64,000 bases of DNA, taken from the NCBI RefSeq assembly GCF_030719035.1, contig NZ_CP132203.1, positions 4,978,501 through 5,042,500 on the forward strand, read 5' to 3'. Below, piece after piece: positions 8,133 through 16,803 of the stretch. The position numbers and the translations under genes were made by a program. A model generated the notes under the pieces. The model was not told the DNA's origin, did no database searches, and worked only from the letters and a program-made list of their open reading frames with translations. This DNA comes from Hahella sp. HNIBRBA332. Its GTDB lineage: Bacteria; Pseudomonadota; Gammaproteobacteria; Pseudomonadales; Oleiphilaceae. Within the stretch, counting starts at the first letter, position 1. The number at the start of each line of letters is the position of its first letter.

Positions 8133-10445
8133 TTATCTCAGCGTGATTTCGTCGATAGCGTACCAACGGCCGTAGTTGCCGTAACGCATGGTGACCAACA
8201 CGTACTGAGAGTTGGCTTGCAGCGGGATATCCACGGCGCCGGAACGATACTGTCTTATGCGTTGCGCGCGCACCCACTGGCCGTTCTGCCAGACGTAGAT
8301 ATCATAAGACCCGGCGAAGTTGCCGCCATCCCAATTGATGGTCATACCGGACATGCTTCTGGCGCTGCCCAGATCCAACATCACCCACTGTTGCTGATAG
8401 CTGTTGTAGATGGTGGAGGACACCCAAGGCGTAGACAGAGAACCGTCATGCAGATTGGAAGGCAGGTATCTGTTGCTATAGGTGCTGGAGGCCTTCGCGC
8501 TGGAAATCGAAACGGAGCCAGTATCGCCGCCGTTATCTCCACCGTCGTCACCACCGTTATCGCCACCATCATCTCCGCCGTTGTCGCCGCCGTCGTCTCC
8601 ACCGTCATCGCCGCCATCGTCACAAGGCGTCCAACTGCCCTGCACTTTCACTGCGTCGAAAGACTCATGAATGGAATGCCATTCCTGGGAACATTCGCCG
8701 TACAACGTTTCCGCTGACTGCGCCAAACGGGTCCGCGCGGAAGCAAAGTTGGTGGAGGCCGTGAATAGATTAGTGTTGGCGTGATAATAGATCGCCAACG
8801 CTTTTTCCATTCCAATGCCGGTCACCCGGTTGGTGGTTTTACCGCGAGGATGCACGCCGCCTTCAGACAACAGATAAAACGCCAGATTCATGATGCCGCT
8901 GTTAAGATGAACGCCACCGTTATCCTGCGTACCGGTGTAACGGGAATCGTAGCTGTCGCGACTCTGCCCATCGGCCACAGGGTCGCTCATGTCGCGCATC
9001 ATGCTGCCGTTCACAGAAGCCTTCTCACCCAGCGTCCAGTTGCTGCGCTGAGGCTTCAGGCCGCCGGAAGGTTTACCGCTCGAGCTGCCGCCGGACATAA
9101 TGTAAGTTTCGGCGCCAGCGCCAAAAATATCAGACAGCGCTTCGTTGATAGCGCCGGACTCGTTGCGATAGGTCAAGTTGCTTTCAGAGAACGTCACGCC
9201 GTGAGTCAACTCGTGGGCGACGATATCCAAGGCGCCAGCAGGGTTCTGTAGCATGCTGCCGCCTTCACCGTAGATCATCTGCTCGCCGTTGAAGTAAGCG
9301 TTATCGCCGGAGCAGCCGCCGTTCGGAGATGAGAACATGGCGTGTACGGTGCTGACCATCTTCTTACCGCGGCCGTCAAAGGAGTCGCGGTTGAACATGT
9401 TGTCGTAGAACCAGTAGGTGTAGCCGGAGTTGTCGTAAGCCGCTTTAGCGTGCTCGTCAGCGTTGGGAGACACTTCACGGCCCGGCAGGATGTTGCTGCC
9501 CCAGTTAGGATCGAAACACTGACGGTCGATGGAGTGAACGCTGCGCGATAGCGTCGAGTAGAAGCGCGGCAGTTTATCCACGATTTTGCCGCTGTTGGCG
9601 TCAACGAAGATTTCATCCACGCGATAGCCTTCGTCAGTGGTGGTGTATTCCACCACGGAGCGCCAGGTCAGGACCGGACCGTCCACTTCAGAGACGTAAA
9701 TCTGCAAACTGGGATCTTCGCGGAATCTTGGCTCGCCCTTGAGGGTGTCGCGCATGCTGTCGACCGCTTTGTTGAACGCCACCTGGCCGTTCAATCCAGG
9801 ATTAACGTCCAATTGGATGCCCGGTTCGAATTCGCCGGTCACCAGACTGATTTCGTCTTTGCTGGACGCCTGCACCACCGTTTCACGACCATGAACAGGT
9901 ACGCCGTTATATTCCTGGGTGAATTTGTAATAGACGTTGCCTTCGTCATCGCGCTTGGAGGTTTTCAACTCCAGGTCGTCGTTTTCGCTGATATTCAGTA
10001 ATTGTTTGCCGCCCATCATAATCGCCTGCTTGGCCATGTTGGCGTCGCTGGCCACCAAGGGTTGATCGCCGGCCGGTTTCAGATGGAAAGGCGCGCCGAC
10101 TCCAGCAGTGCGCTCGCCCTGAAATAGGTCAGCGCCGGCAGCAGGGGGCGAAAACTGTGCATTGGGGGACTGATAACCTGTATCCGCCTGATCATCTAGA
10201 TTGGCTACAAAGTCCTCAACATCCGCCATGCTGGGCGCATCGCCTGCTGATTTCGCAGCGGCGGGCGCACCCGCTGGCGTTGCGGCAGGAGTCATCGCCG
10301 TCGCGGCTGCGACAGTCTGAGCGGATGATTGAGCATTTTCCACCGACGCCGATGTGGCGTCCGACGATCCATCGCCTAACTGATGGTATAAGGCGTAGCT
10401 GCCTGTCATGGCGGCCATGACAGCTACTAAAAGCTTTAATTTCAC
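8133..10445 (-). CDS. Secreted thermolysin-family (M4) metalloprotease with discoidin-like C-terminal domain
   Basis: This is a zinc endopeptidase of the pseudolysin/vibriolysin type, 770 residues, starting at GTG with AGGGGAA upstream. A signal peptide (1-18) is followed by an Ala-rich linker and a long FTP/PepSY-type propeptide (to about 295) that acts as chaperone and inhibitor. The catalytic domain (about 300-605) has HELTH with His411, Glu412 and His415, the third zinc ligand in NEALSDIFGAGAE, and the transition-state His in GGVHLNSGIMN. A Gly/Asp/Asn repeat linker (about 609-643) then joins an F5/8-type C (discoidin-like) domain, probably for glycan binding. Relatives usually end in a PPC domain, so this tail is less common. 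It is divergent from an AraC-type regulator at 10710. Confidence 0.93.
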   Translation of the reverse strand: MKLKLLVAVMAAMTGSYALYHQLGDGSSDATSASVENAQSSAQTVAAATAMTPAATPAGAPAAAKSAGDAPSMADVEDFVANLDDQADTGYQSPNAQFSPPAAGADLFQGERTAGVGAPFHLKPAGDQPLVASDANMAKQAIMMGGKQLLNISENDDLELKTSKRDDEGNVYYKFTQEYNGVPVHGRETVVQASSKDEISLVTGEFEPGIQLDVNPGLNGQVAFNKAVDSMRDTLKGEPRFREDPSLQIYVSEVDGPVLTWRSVVEYTTTDEGYRVDEIFVDANSGKIVDKLPRFYSTLSRSVHSIDRQCFDPNWGSNILPGREVSPNADEHAKAAYDNSGYTYWFYDNMFNRDSFDGRGKKMVSTVHAMFSSPNGGCSGDNAYFNGEQMIYGEGGSMLQNPAGALDIVAHELTHGVTFSESNLTYRNESGAINEALSDIFGAGAETYIMSGGSSSGKPSGGLKPQRSNWTLGEKASVNGSMMRDMSDPVADGQSRDSYDSRYTGTQDNGGVHLNSGIMNLAFYLLSEGGVHPRGKTTNRVTGIGMEKALAIYYHANTNLFTASTNFASARTRLAQSAETLYGECSQEWHSIHESFDAVKVQGSWTPCDDGGDDGGDDGGDNGGDDGGDNGGDDGGDNGGDTGSVSISSAKASSTYSNRYLPSNLHDGSLSTPWVSSTIYNSYQQQWVMLDLGSARSMSGMTINWDGGNFAGSYDIYVWQNGQWVRAQRIRQYRSGAVDIPLQANSQYVLVTMRYGNYGRWYAIDEITLR
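8530..8625. repeat. In-gene tandem repeat encoding a Gly-Asp/Asn linker
   Basis: A run of near-identical 12- and 24-base units encodes alternating GGDD and GGDN in the M4 protease linker. Such repeats can expand or contract without breaking the frame. The acidic Gly-rich linker could bind calcium, but that is inference. Confidence 0.7.
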
Positions 10446-10709
10446 GAGTAGTTCCCCTCTCTTGTTTCTATCATTTTGATTTTTTGGAGCGAAACATCCT
10501 AACTACTGAAAATCTATTCGACATGTCATTGCGCGCTATTCACCTGTCACTTGCTGCCATTTTTTTAACAGTGTGAAGTACGCCTATTTCGTTAGGTTAT
10601 TTGGCCGAGTTTTCCTTGGCCTTTGATTTGCTATATTCGAATGTGCATGGGCGGCGACCCTGCGGCAGGCTAGTTATTTCGCCAAGTCTATGGAAGAGAA
10701 ACTACTCTT

Positions 10710-11738
10710 ATGACGCCACAACTGGACGACCCCTTCATCATCGCCAACTGGGTGAAAATGTGTCTGGACGCCTTTGAGAAGCAAGGGCTGGACGCCTATG
10801 ATTTAATGCAGTCAGCGCAACTCTGCGCCACCGAATTGCAATCCCCTCTCGCCCCCGTGCACACCGACAAAATCAACGCCTTATTCGACGCCGTCATCGC
10901 GACAACCCAATGCGAAAGCATTGGCATAGAGGCAGGTAAGAATATCAGTCTGACCACCTTTCACGCTCTGGGTTACGCAGTTATCGCCAGTCAGTCTTTG
11001 TGGGAGGGATTCTCTCGTGTGATTCGTTATAACTACGGCATTTCCAACGTCACCCGACTGTATCTTCAGACCAACGGCGATGAAGTGGAATTGGGCGTGG
11101 TCCGCGAAGGCGAGGCGCCGCTGCACCACGCCATACTGGACGCAGCCGCCTGCATGATGGTGCGCATCTGTCGCTTTCTCACGCCGCAGGGAACAGACTT
11201 GTTACGCGTATCCATGGGCCGCGATAAACCGGCGGACTATGAAAACTACGAGCGCTATTTTCGCAGTCCGGTAAGTTGGGGCGACAGTCGTTATCGCCTG
11301 GTTTTCAGCCGTAACTATTTTCACTGTCGTTTGCCTAACGCCGATGTGTTGTTAGCGAATGAAAACGAGCGCCTTTGCGAAATCTACTTTGGCCGCCTGT
11401 TCAACAGAAAACTGACCCAGCGTGTGCGCTCGCTGCTGCGCCAGACCATGGCGACAGAGGAAACGTCTTTACAGAAAGTGGCGCAGACGCTGCATTTAAG
11501 TGAGCGTTCGCTACAACGTCATCTCAGTCAGGAGGGAACCAACTTCCGTGAGCTGGTTGATGAGGTGCGGCAGGAAATTGCAGAGCGCTACCTGAAATCC
11601 TCTTCCATGAGCATTTCCCAGATCGCATACAGTCTGGGATTCAACGACGCCGGTAATTTCAGCCGCGCCTTTAAACGCTGGTTTTCCTGCTCGCCAGAGA
11701 CTTACCGGCAGAGCCTGCAGGAGTCTCCGTTACTATAA
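10710..11738 (+). CDS. AraC-family transcriptional regulator
   Basis: This is a 342-residue cytoplasmic regulator. Residues about 20-205 resemble the AraC-type ligand-binding N-terminal domain found in OruR/ArgR-like proteins. The C-terminus has two helix-turn-helix motifs: first TSLQKVAQTLHLSERSLQRHL, second SISQIAYSLGFNDAGNFSRAF, which matches the AraC signature. GGAAGAG precedes the ATG. It is transcribed away from the M4 protease with 264 bases between them, so it may control the protease or itself; the target is inferred from position only. Confidence 0.88.
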   Translation: MTPQLDDPFIIANWVKMCLDAFEKQGLDAYDLMQSAQLCATELQSPLAPVHTDKINALFDAVIATTQCESIGIEAGKNISLTTFHALGYAVIASQSLWEGFSRVIRYNYGISNVTRLYLQTNGDEVELGVVREGEAPLHHAILDAAACMMVRICRFLTPQGTDLLRVSMGRDKPADYENYERYFRSPVSWGDSRYRLVFSRNYFHCRLPNADVLLANENERLCEIYFGRLFNRKLTQRVRSLLRQTMATEETSLQKVAQTLHLSERSLQRHLSQEGTNFRELVDEVRQEIAERYLKSSSMSISQIAYSLGFNDAGNFSRAFKRWFSCSPETYRQSLQESPLL

Positions 11739-11749
11739 ACGACGTAACT

Positions 11750-12001
11750 TCAGGCGGTATCCGCATGAGCGGTCGTTTCCTGCTTCGCCCATTTACAGGC
11801 GGCGCGCCAGTTCATTGAGAGAAAAACCGCATTCGCCAGAAAAATGGCGGTGCTCTGGCCCATGATACCTACCATCATCCATCCCACATTGGCCAGCATC
11901 ATCAACCAAAAACCCGCTTTGTTCTTATTACCGATCTGCCACACCGCGACAAACGTCAACAACATGGCGATCCAGTCCACACCATAAAATCGCATATCCA
12001 T
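11750..12001 (-). CDS. Small inner-membrane protein, PnuC-like fragment fold
   Basis: The 83-residue product has two or three membrane helices (WIAMLLTFVAVWQIG, FWLMMLANVGWMMVGIMG, AIFLANAVFLSMNW) and a short charged tail. The pattern resembles the short PnuC-type (nicotinamide riboside transporter family) membrane proteins found in many proteobacteria, but it is too small for a full transporter. Transport of a vitamin precursor is only a possibility. It converges on the AraC gene with 11 bases between stops. Confidence 0.6.
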   Translation of the reverse strand: MDMRFYGVDWIAMLLTFVAVWQIGNKNKAGFWLMMLANVGWMMVGIMGQSTAIFLANAVFLSMNWRAACKWAKQETTAHADTA

Positions 12002-12334
12002 CTCAGCCCCCTGCTTAAAGCCCCTTGCATACGAGATAGTTCATTCATAAATTCGCTTTATTTGTTTAATTATCAAGCGAAAATTCCCTGTGGATAGCAT
12101 CCAACGCGTTAGCTAACCTTAGCCATTGGTCTAGTATAGATGATTGCCCGCGCCGAGTGTGTTTTCAATTGTTTTAGCTTGTCCTTTATCAATTAGCGCC
12201 TAACGCCAACGCCTTATTTGGTATTGGTAAGCGCAACTCAAAGGATTATCTGACGCCACCTCACCTTCCGCGGCGCCCCACCTACGTCCGCTCCCCTAGA
12301 CTCTACCGACCTATCCTTCAGTGGAGCCCCAACC
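12002..12334. other. Intergenic region, nothing identified
   Basis: 333 bases lie between divergent genes (small membrane protein and lipase-like gene). I see no open frame, strong hairpin or recognisable operator. The region should contain promoters for both directions. Confidence 0.4.
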
Positions 12335-13009
12335 ATGAATCATCGACCTCCTTCCCTGACGCGACCGCCGGTTGCGTTATTGCACGGCTTAGCGCGCACG
12401 TCCCGCAGCCTGAACACGATGCAACGCTATCTCGACGCTCAGGGGTTCGATACGTTCAACCTGAACTACCCTTCCACGCGACACTCCCTGGAATCACTGG
12501 CGACGCAGCATATCTATCCCGCTTTACTCAACCACTTCGGCGCCCACAGCTCTCCAATCCACTTCGTCACTCACTCCATGGGCGGCATACTGGTCAGGGT
12601 TTTGAATGCATTGAAGCCTGACATTCCCATAGGTCGGGTCGTTATGCTCAGCCCACCCAATCAGGGCAGTGAAGTTGTCGACAAATTGGGTAAGCTGGCG
12701 TTATTTCAATTAATTAACGGTCCGGCTGGCGGGCAATTGGACACAGCTAACAACGGGCTACTACAAAAACTAGGTTCACCCGACTTTGAATGTGGCGTCA
12801 TCACCGGCGACCGCTCCGTCAATCCTCTGCTCTCGCTCATGATCAAAGGCCCCAACGACGGCAAAGTGTCGGTTGAGCGGGCAAAGCTGACTGGCATGAG
12901 AGACTTTCTGGTGCTCCCTGCGTCGCATCCGTTTATCATGCGCAACCAGACTGCGCTGGAACACACCCTGCATTTCCTGCGGGAGGGACGCTTTCAACAT
13001 AAGCGCTGA
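12335..13009 (+). CDS. Lipase/acyltransferase-like alpha/beta hydrolase
   Basis: This is a 224-residue, probably cytoplasmic hydrolase without signal peptide. It has the lipase oxyanion strand VALLHGLART (His17-Gly18), nucleophile elbow THSMGG with Ser81, the typical LSPPNQGSEV after strand 6, and a C-terminal His in PASHPFIM. The best family match by eye is the triacylglycerol lipase/PGAP1-like group that removes or transfers acyl chains. It leads a same-strand run with the SGNH gene 34 bases downstream, suggesting shared lipid or ester metabolism. Confidence 0.8.
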   Translation: MNHRPPSLTRPPVALLHGLARTSRSLNTMQRYLDAQGFDTFNLNYPSTRHSLESLATQHIYPALLNHFGAHSSPIHFVTHSMGGILVRVLNALKPDIPIGRVVMLSPPNQGSEVVDKLGKLALFQLINGPAGGQLDTANNGLLQKLGSPDFECGVITGDRSVNPLLSLMIKGPNDGKVSVERAKLTGMRDFLVLPASHPFIMRNQTALEHTLHFLREGRFQHKR

Positions 13010-13043
13010 ATCATCAGGAACATAAGGACAGACAATACAGGTC

Positions 13044-13919
13044 ATGGCGAGACAAATAGGACAACACTACATCAGCGGGAACTTGAACGAATTTATTGAC
13101 GGCGTCAGACAGGGAGTGCGGCGCGAGTACCCGAATATCCTGCTGGAAGGCGATTCCTGGTTTGATTATCCAGGTCGCGGCTGGGGCGCTTTGAGCGCTC
13201 CCAATAATATTTTCGAAGCGATCGCCATGCTTGACCCGCTGGGAGCCAATTGGATGGACCTCGCCATTTCCGGGGCCACCACCCTGCAGATGCAGCCCCA
13301 TTTACAGCACTATCGCAGGCTGAAACATGCCCATGTCCGACTTGATTATGTCTTTATCAGCGCAGGCGGCAATGACATATTCGCCAACCTGGCGCCGATA
13401 CTCGTCCCCTATGAACCGGGCCTGACGGCGCAACAATGCCTGCGCCAGGACATTCTCAATACGGTGTTGAGCAGTATCACGGATTTCTATAGAAGCAGCC
13501 TGGAAATGCGCGATCTTTACCACCCCAACGCCATTGTCGTAAGCCACGGCTACAGTGCGCCGCTGAGTCGCGAAAGGGGGTGGAAACTGTTTTTATATCT
13601 GCGCTCAGGCCCCTGGATCTCTTCGGTATTTGAGCTGCATGGATACCCTCCCGCCGAGGCTTCGCCGTTACGTCATGACATCATCCGCACCATACATGGG
13701 CGCCTGTCCGACGCGATTGCTGACACGCTCGCCCAATACGAGAATACGTTGTTCTATAACGCGCAGACACGCCGCTTGGATCTGGCCGGAAAAGAATTCT
13801 GGGCGGATGAAATTCATCTTTCCGCAAAGGGATATAAAAACTTCGGCGCGGATTTCATCCAGTTTCTGGAAGAAAATCAGGGCTACGCCTGGAGGCGGAA
13901 ACGGGCTATAAAAGCGTAA
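13044..13919 (+). CDS. SGNH/GDSL-type esterase
   Basis: The four SGNH blocks are visible: GDSW with nucleophile Ser38, the oxyanion Gly77 in ISGATT, Asn110 in SAGGND, and the Asp255-His258 pair in ADEIHLSAKGY. At 291 residues with no signal peptide it is likely cytoplasmic. SGNH enzymes hydrolyse esters or acetyl groups on lipids and carbohydrates; this substrate is unknown. It sits directly behind a lipase-like gene (34 bases), so the two may be co-transcribed. Confidence 0.82.
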   Translation: MARQIGQHYISGNLNEFIDGVRQGVRREYPNILLEGDSWFDYPGRGWGALSAPNNIFEAIAMLDPLGANWMDLAISGATTLQMQPHLQHYRRLKHAHVRLDYVFISAGGNDIFANLAPILVPYEPGLTAQQCLRQDILNTVLSSITDFYRSSLEMRDLYHPNAIVVSHGYSAPLSRERGWKLFLYLRSGPWISSVFELHGYPPAEASPLRHDIIRTIHGRLSDAIADTLAQYENTLFYNAQTRRLDLAGKEFWADEIHLSAKGYKNFGADFIQFLEENQGYAWRRKRAIKA

Positions 13920-14007
13920 TCTCAACAAACCTTTATGTCTCATGGGCGCGTCCTTGCGCTTCTGCTTTAATGAGACATTCCGCCCAACAAGGTGAAAGGC
14001 GCATTGC

Positions 14008-14463
14008 ATGGACAAAGCACAGCTGATAGAAACGATTACTGCTTATTTTAACGAGCATATCCCCTTTAACCGGCTGGTCGGCATCAAAGTCCGCGAGGTC
14101 AGCAAGGAGAAAGTAGTGCTGGGGCTGGAAATGAAACCGGAGCTGGTCGGCAATACGTTTCAGAACATCCTGCACGGCGGCGTCACTGCAACGCTGCTCG
14201 ATGTCGCCGGCGGGCTGGTGGCGACGATCAGCATTATTGAGCGGCTGACGGAAATTGACCCGAAAGAAGTGCAGCGTAAGCTGCGCAGGCTCGGTACGAT
14301 AGATATGCGGGTGGATTATCTACGTCCCGGGCGCGGCGCGTTTTTCGTGGCCTCCGCCAGCGTCATTCGCCACGGCCAGTCGATAGCGGTGACACGCATG
14401 GAGCTGGTCAATGACAGAGAACAGACGATCGCACTGGGCACGGCGACTTATACAGTATCCTAA
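14008..14463 (+). CDS. Hotdog-fold acyl-CoA thioesterase (YigI/PaaI type)
   Basis: This 151-residue protein shows the PaaI-type thioesterase pattern: ILHGGVTATLLDVAGGL (the HGG-centred helix that binds the thioester) followed by strands TIDMRVDYLRPGRG and TRMELVNDREQTIALGTATY. It probably hydrolyses acyl-CoA in the cytoplasm. The specific substrate cannot be read. It follows the SGNH gene by 88 bases and precedes a small exported protein by 13 bases on the same strand. Confidence 0.85.
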   Translation: MDKAQLIETITAYFNEHIPFNRLVGIKVREVSKEKVVLGLEMKPELVGNTFQNILHGGVTATLLDVAGGLVATISIIERLTEIDPKEVQRKLRRLGTIDMRVDYLRPGRGAFFVASASVIRHGQSIAVTRMELVNDREQTIALGTATYTVS

Positions 14464-14476
14464 GGAGATTTTCAGG

Positions 14477-14905
14477 ATGAACCTCAAACCTGCAGCGCTG
14501 TTGTGCTGTCTGCTATCCCCCTCCGCTTTCGGCGGCGAAACCGCCAAAGATTTCCTCAGAGATTTTGTCATCGGCGCTTACCAACTCATCGGTCAAGCGC
14601 CTGACTCCACCAGCACCTATCAGGGCGCGCTGCAAATTTATTCTGAGAATCACCAACTCAAGATTAAGCGGGAAATCGGAGGCGCAGTGATATTCGGCGA
14701 GGCGGCTATTGAAGAAGCCGTGCATGGTGAAGCCACCGTTTTACGCATGCGATTTCAAGAAAACAGCATTGCCTATGAGAGCACTTGTCTGGTGCAAAGC
14801 GATCTCGATAACTACGCCCGCATTAGCTGTCATCTGTATCAGGCCAATAAAGGCAGTAAAACTCCCGGCCTGGAAGCCCTCTTCATCGACCACAGCAAAA
14901 TCTGA
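14477..14905 (+). CDS. Small exported protein of unknown function
   Basis: From ATG 14477 the product has 142 residues, with signal peptide MNLKPAALLCCLLSPSAFGG. AAGGAG at 14462-14467 (9 nt away) supports this start over a longer frame that overlaps the thioesterase gene. The mature part is small and probably beta-rich, with a pair of Cys (TCLVQ and SCHLY) that could form a disulfide in the periplasm. No family recognised. Close spacing suggests it is co-transcribed with the thioesterase. Confidence 0.7.
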   Translation: MNLKPAALLCCLLSPSAFGGETAKDFLRDFVIGAYQLIGQAPDSTSTYQGALQIYSENHQLKIKREIGGAVIFGEAAIEEAVHGEATVLRMRFQENSIAYESTCLVQSDLDNYARISCHLYQANKGSKTPGLEALFIDHSKI

Positions 14906-14922
14906 CGTCAGCCAAGCGGCGA

Positions 14923-15798
14923 TTACTCTACTGACGGGGCGCCTTCATTCAGAGGCGATTCCGGCAGCCACCAGTGCGTATCCGGCGCCTCGGTTCCGGT
15001 AGGAAGAGTAGGGTTTTGTAGTAAGAATACACGTCGCTGCGGCAACTGCGCACGATCTAAAAACGCCTGGTGATGCGCAAGGAACAACCGCTTGAACGAG
15101 CCGTCCTCCAGCGCTGCATTCAACCCTTTTTCAATCAATCGCGCCAGGGTTTCGTCTCCTTTGCCCACAAAGAAGTACACCGGATAGGGGTAATACAACG
15201 CCAGTGTGGGCTCCACCGCCAGATCGGGATATTGCGCCTGACGTTCCTCCAGCTCTTTCCAGGCTTCGTTCAGCCCCCTGGGGAAGTAATCGAAGCGCAT
15301 CTCCATCAGCATGTCGAATAAAAGTCCATATTGGGGGGAGTCCTCCACCTTGAGATGGTTGCCGCGCAAGATCTCAATGTCGCTCCATTGCGCGCCAAAG
15401 CCAGCGACAAAACGCTCGCGCAGGTCATCCAGGCTCTTAACCAGACTTAAAGCGGGAAGGCTGTGCTTATGCGTCAAAAATACGCGATAACCCAGGATCC
15501 CCCTCAAAATAGGAACTTTCACCGCCCGAAAACGCCGCTCCAAATCGACGGTGGTAGGCAGGAACGCCACATCCAGTTGACCGTGCTCCAGTAAAGCCAG
15601 CCCCCTTGCTGCGGTCACATTGTCCTGCAGGGGACGCAGCATGAACTCGTTCCCTACCCCCGCCTTCAGCAAGGCCAACTGCAGCAACTGAATTCGATAT
15701 TCGTAGCGACTGTCTTTTTGATAATAACGGAGCGGACGTTGGTCCGCGCAGGCGGACACCGCCATCAACGTCAGCCACAGGCCACACAACAGCTTCAT
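14923..15798 (-). CDS. Periplasmic solute-binding-like protein (orphan, copy A)
   Basis: This 291-residue protein has a signal peptide (1-18, ending ACA) and a type II periplasmic binding fold pattern as in family 3 amino-acid binding proteins. Segments such as LLEHGQLDVAFLPT, RGILGYRVFLTHK, and FDYFPRGLNEAW fit that fold. No permease or ATPase gene lies nearby. A clear paralogue is at 21119-22009 (shared FDYFPR, PVYFFV and RRVFLLQNP-type blocks). Such orphans often feed ligands to sensors rather than to transporters; that is inference. The gene converges on the exported protein at 14477. Confidence 0.8.
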   Translation of the reverse strand: MKLLCGLWLTLMAVSACADQRPLRYYQKDSRYEYRIQLLQLALLKAGVGNEFMLRPLQDNVTAARGLALLEHGQLDVAFLPTTVDLERRFRAVKVPILRGILGYRVFLTHKHSLPALSLVKSLDDLRERFVAGFGAQWSDIEILRGNHLKVEDSPQYGLLFDMLMEMRFDYFPRGLNEAWKELEERQAQYPDLAVEPTLALYYPYPVYFFVGKGDETLARLIEKGLNAALEDGSFKRLFLAHHQAFLDRAQLPQRRVFLLQNPTLPTGTEAPDTHWWLPESPLNEGAPSVE

Positions 15799-15960
15799 AC
15801 CCTGATCCCGTATTCAATGAGACAATACGCCTGCGCAGCGACAAGCCTCTGGAGGCAGGAGCTGACATGCGCAACCGCTCCTGTCGTTTGCAGACAAATA
15901 GAAGGACACTAATTGTCTGCCGGACTATTAGGAAAATATTAGCAGGGATGAAGCGTTCTA

Positions 15961-16692
15961 TCAGTCGCCTCCGCCACAGCCTCCACCGCAACTGCTGCCG
16001 CCGCTGTCAGAGCTGCTGTCGCTACTGTGTCCGCGATCACTGTCATTATCATTGTAGCGACGGCTGGAGCCGCCGCCCCAATCGCCAGCGCAGTCGCCGG
16101 AGCAACTGGAGCTGGAACTAGAGCACCCTATATTAGACGCGCAGTGGTCATTGCGGCCGGTGCAGTCCAGCGAATAGTAATAGCCATCGGGAATCTTCAG
16201 TTCCGCATCCAAAGCGAACAGGATAGGCAAAGCCTTGGGTCGCAGTGGATCAATGTTCTCCCTTAAACAACTCAAGCGCCAGGCCAGTTTCACCCCGTCC
16301 TGAATATTTGCAGGTTTGCCCATGGCTTCCGCTGGCGTGTGATGCAGAAAGCGCCCAAAGGCTTCGTCACAGAACTTTTCATAGCGGCGCGTGAATAAAA
16401 TAAATTCATGCCAGGCGACATCGACCACCTGTGAAGGCATGGAAACCATTCGTCCATCCGCCATGCGACTGATATGGAAATATTCGCGTAAACCGGTAAG
16501 CACTCTTTCAACCTGCGCAGACGTCAAGTGAGGGTATTTCTTGACGATACGGCGATTAATGGTTGGCAGAAATCGATAGTTTTCGATAAATCGGGCGCGT
16601 CTTTTGCGCACCGCTTTGCGATACTGCTGATAACCGTAATAGGAAAGACCTGCCAGGACAGCAAGTACGAGGACAATAATCAGATAATTCAA
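15961..16692 (-). CDS. GRDP-like membrane-anchored protein with Ser/Cys/Gly-rich tail
   Basis: An N-terminal membrane helix (about 2-22) precedes a helical domain containing VVDVAWHEFILFTRRYEKFC, then FGRFLHHTPAEA. These are features of the glycine-rich-domain-containing (GRDP, PF07173-like) family. The last 60 residues are Ser/Asp/Cys/Gly-rich and end CGGGCGGGD. The start is placed at TTG 16692 because a perfect AAGGAGG lies 5 nt upstream (16698-16704); the in-frame ATG at 16731 has no such site. The product is 243 residues. Function unknown; the Cys-Gly tail recalls low-complexity tails of other envelope proteins. Confidence 0.72.
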   Translation of the reverse strand: MNYLIIVLVLAVLAGLSYYGYQQYRKAVRKRRARFIENYRFLPTINRRIVKKYPHLTSAQVERVLTGLREYFHISRMADGRMVSMPSQVVDVAWHEFILFTRRYEKFCDEAFGRFLHHTPAEAMGKPANIQDGVKLAWRLSCLRENIDPLRPKALPILFALDAELKIPDGYYYSLDCTGRNDHCASNIGCSSSSSSCSGDCAGDWGGGSSRRYNDNDSDRGHSSDSSSDSGGSSCGGGCGGGD

Positions 16693-16750
16693 GGCAGCCT
16701 CCTTAACAACGCCGGCGCCCATTATCCACATTGCCCCCCTGTCAGAAAAG

Positions 16751-16777
16751 AGAAAGGGGCGATAAATCGCCCCTTTT
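16751..16777 (-). terminator. Terminator of the Ig-like lipoprotein gene
   Basis: GGGGCGA and TCGCCCC pair around TAAA. T-rich stretches stand on both sides, so it may work in both directions. It lies downstream of the minus-strand lipoprotein gene. Confidence 0.75.
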
Positions 16778-16803
16778 CCAAAGAGTTAGAGAATTCTTAC
16801 CAG

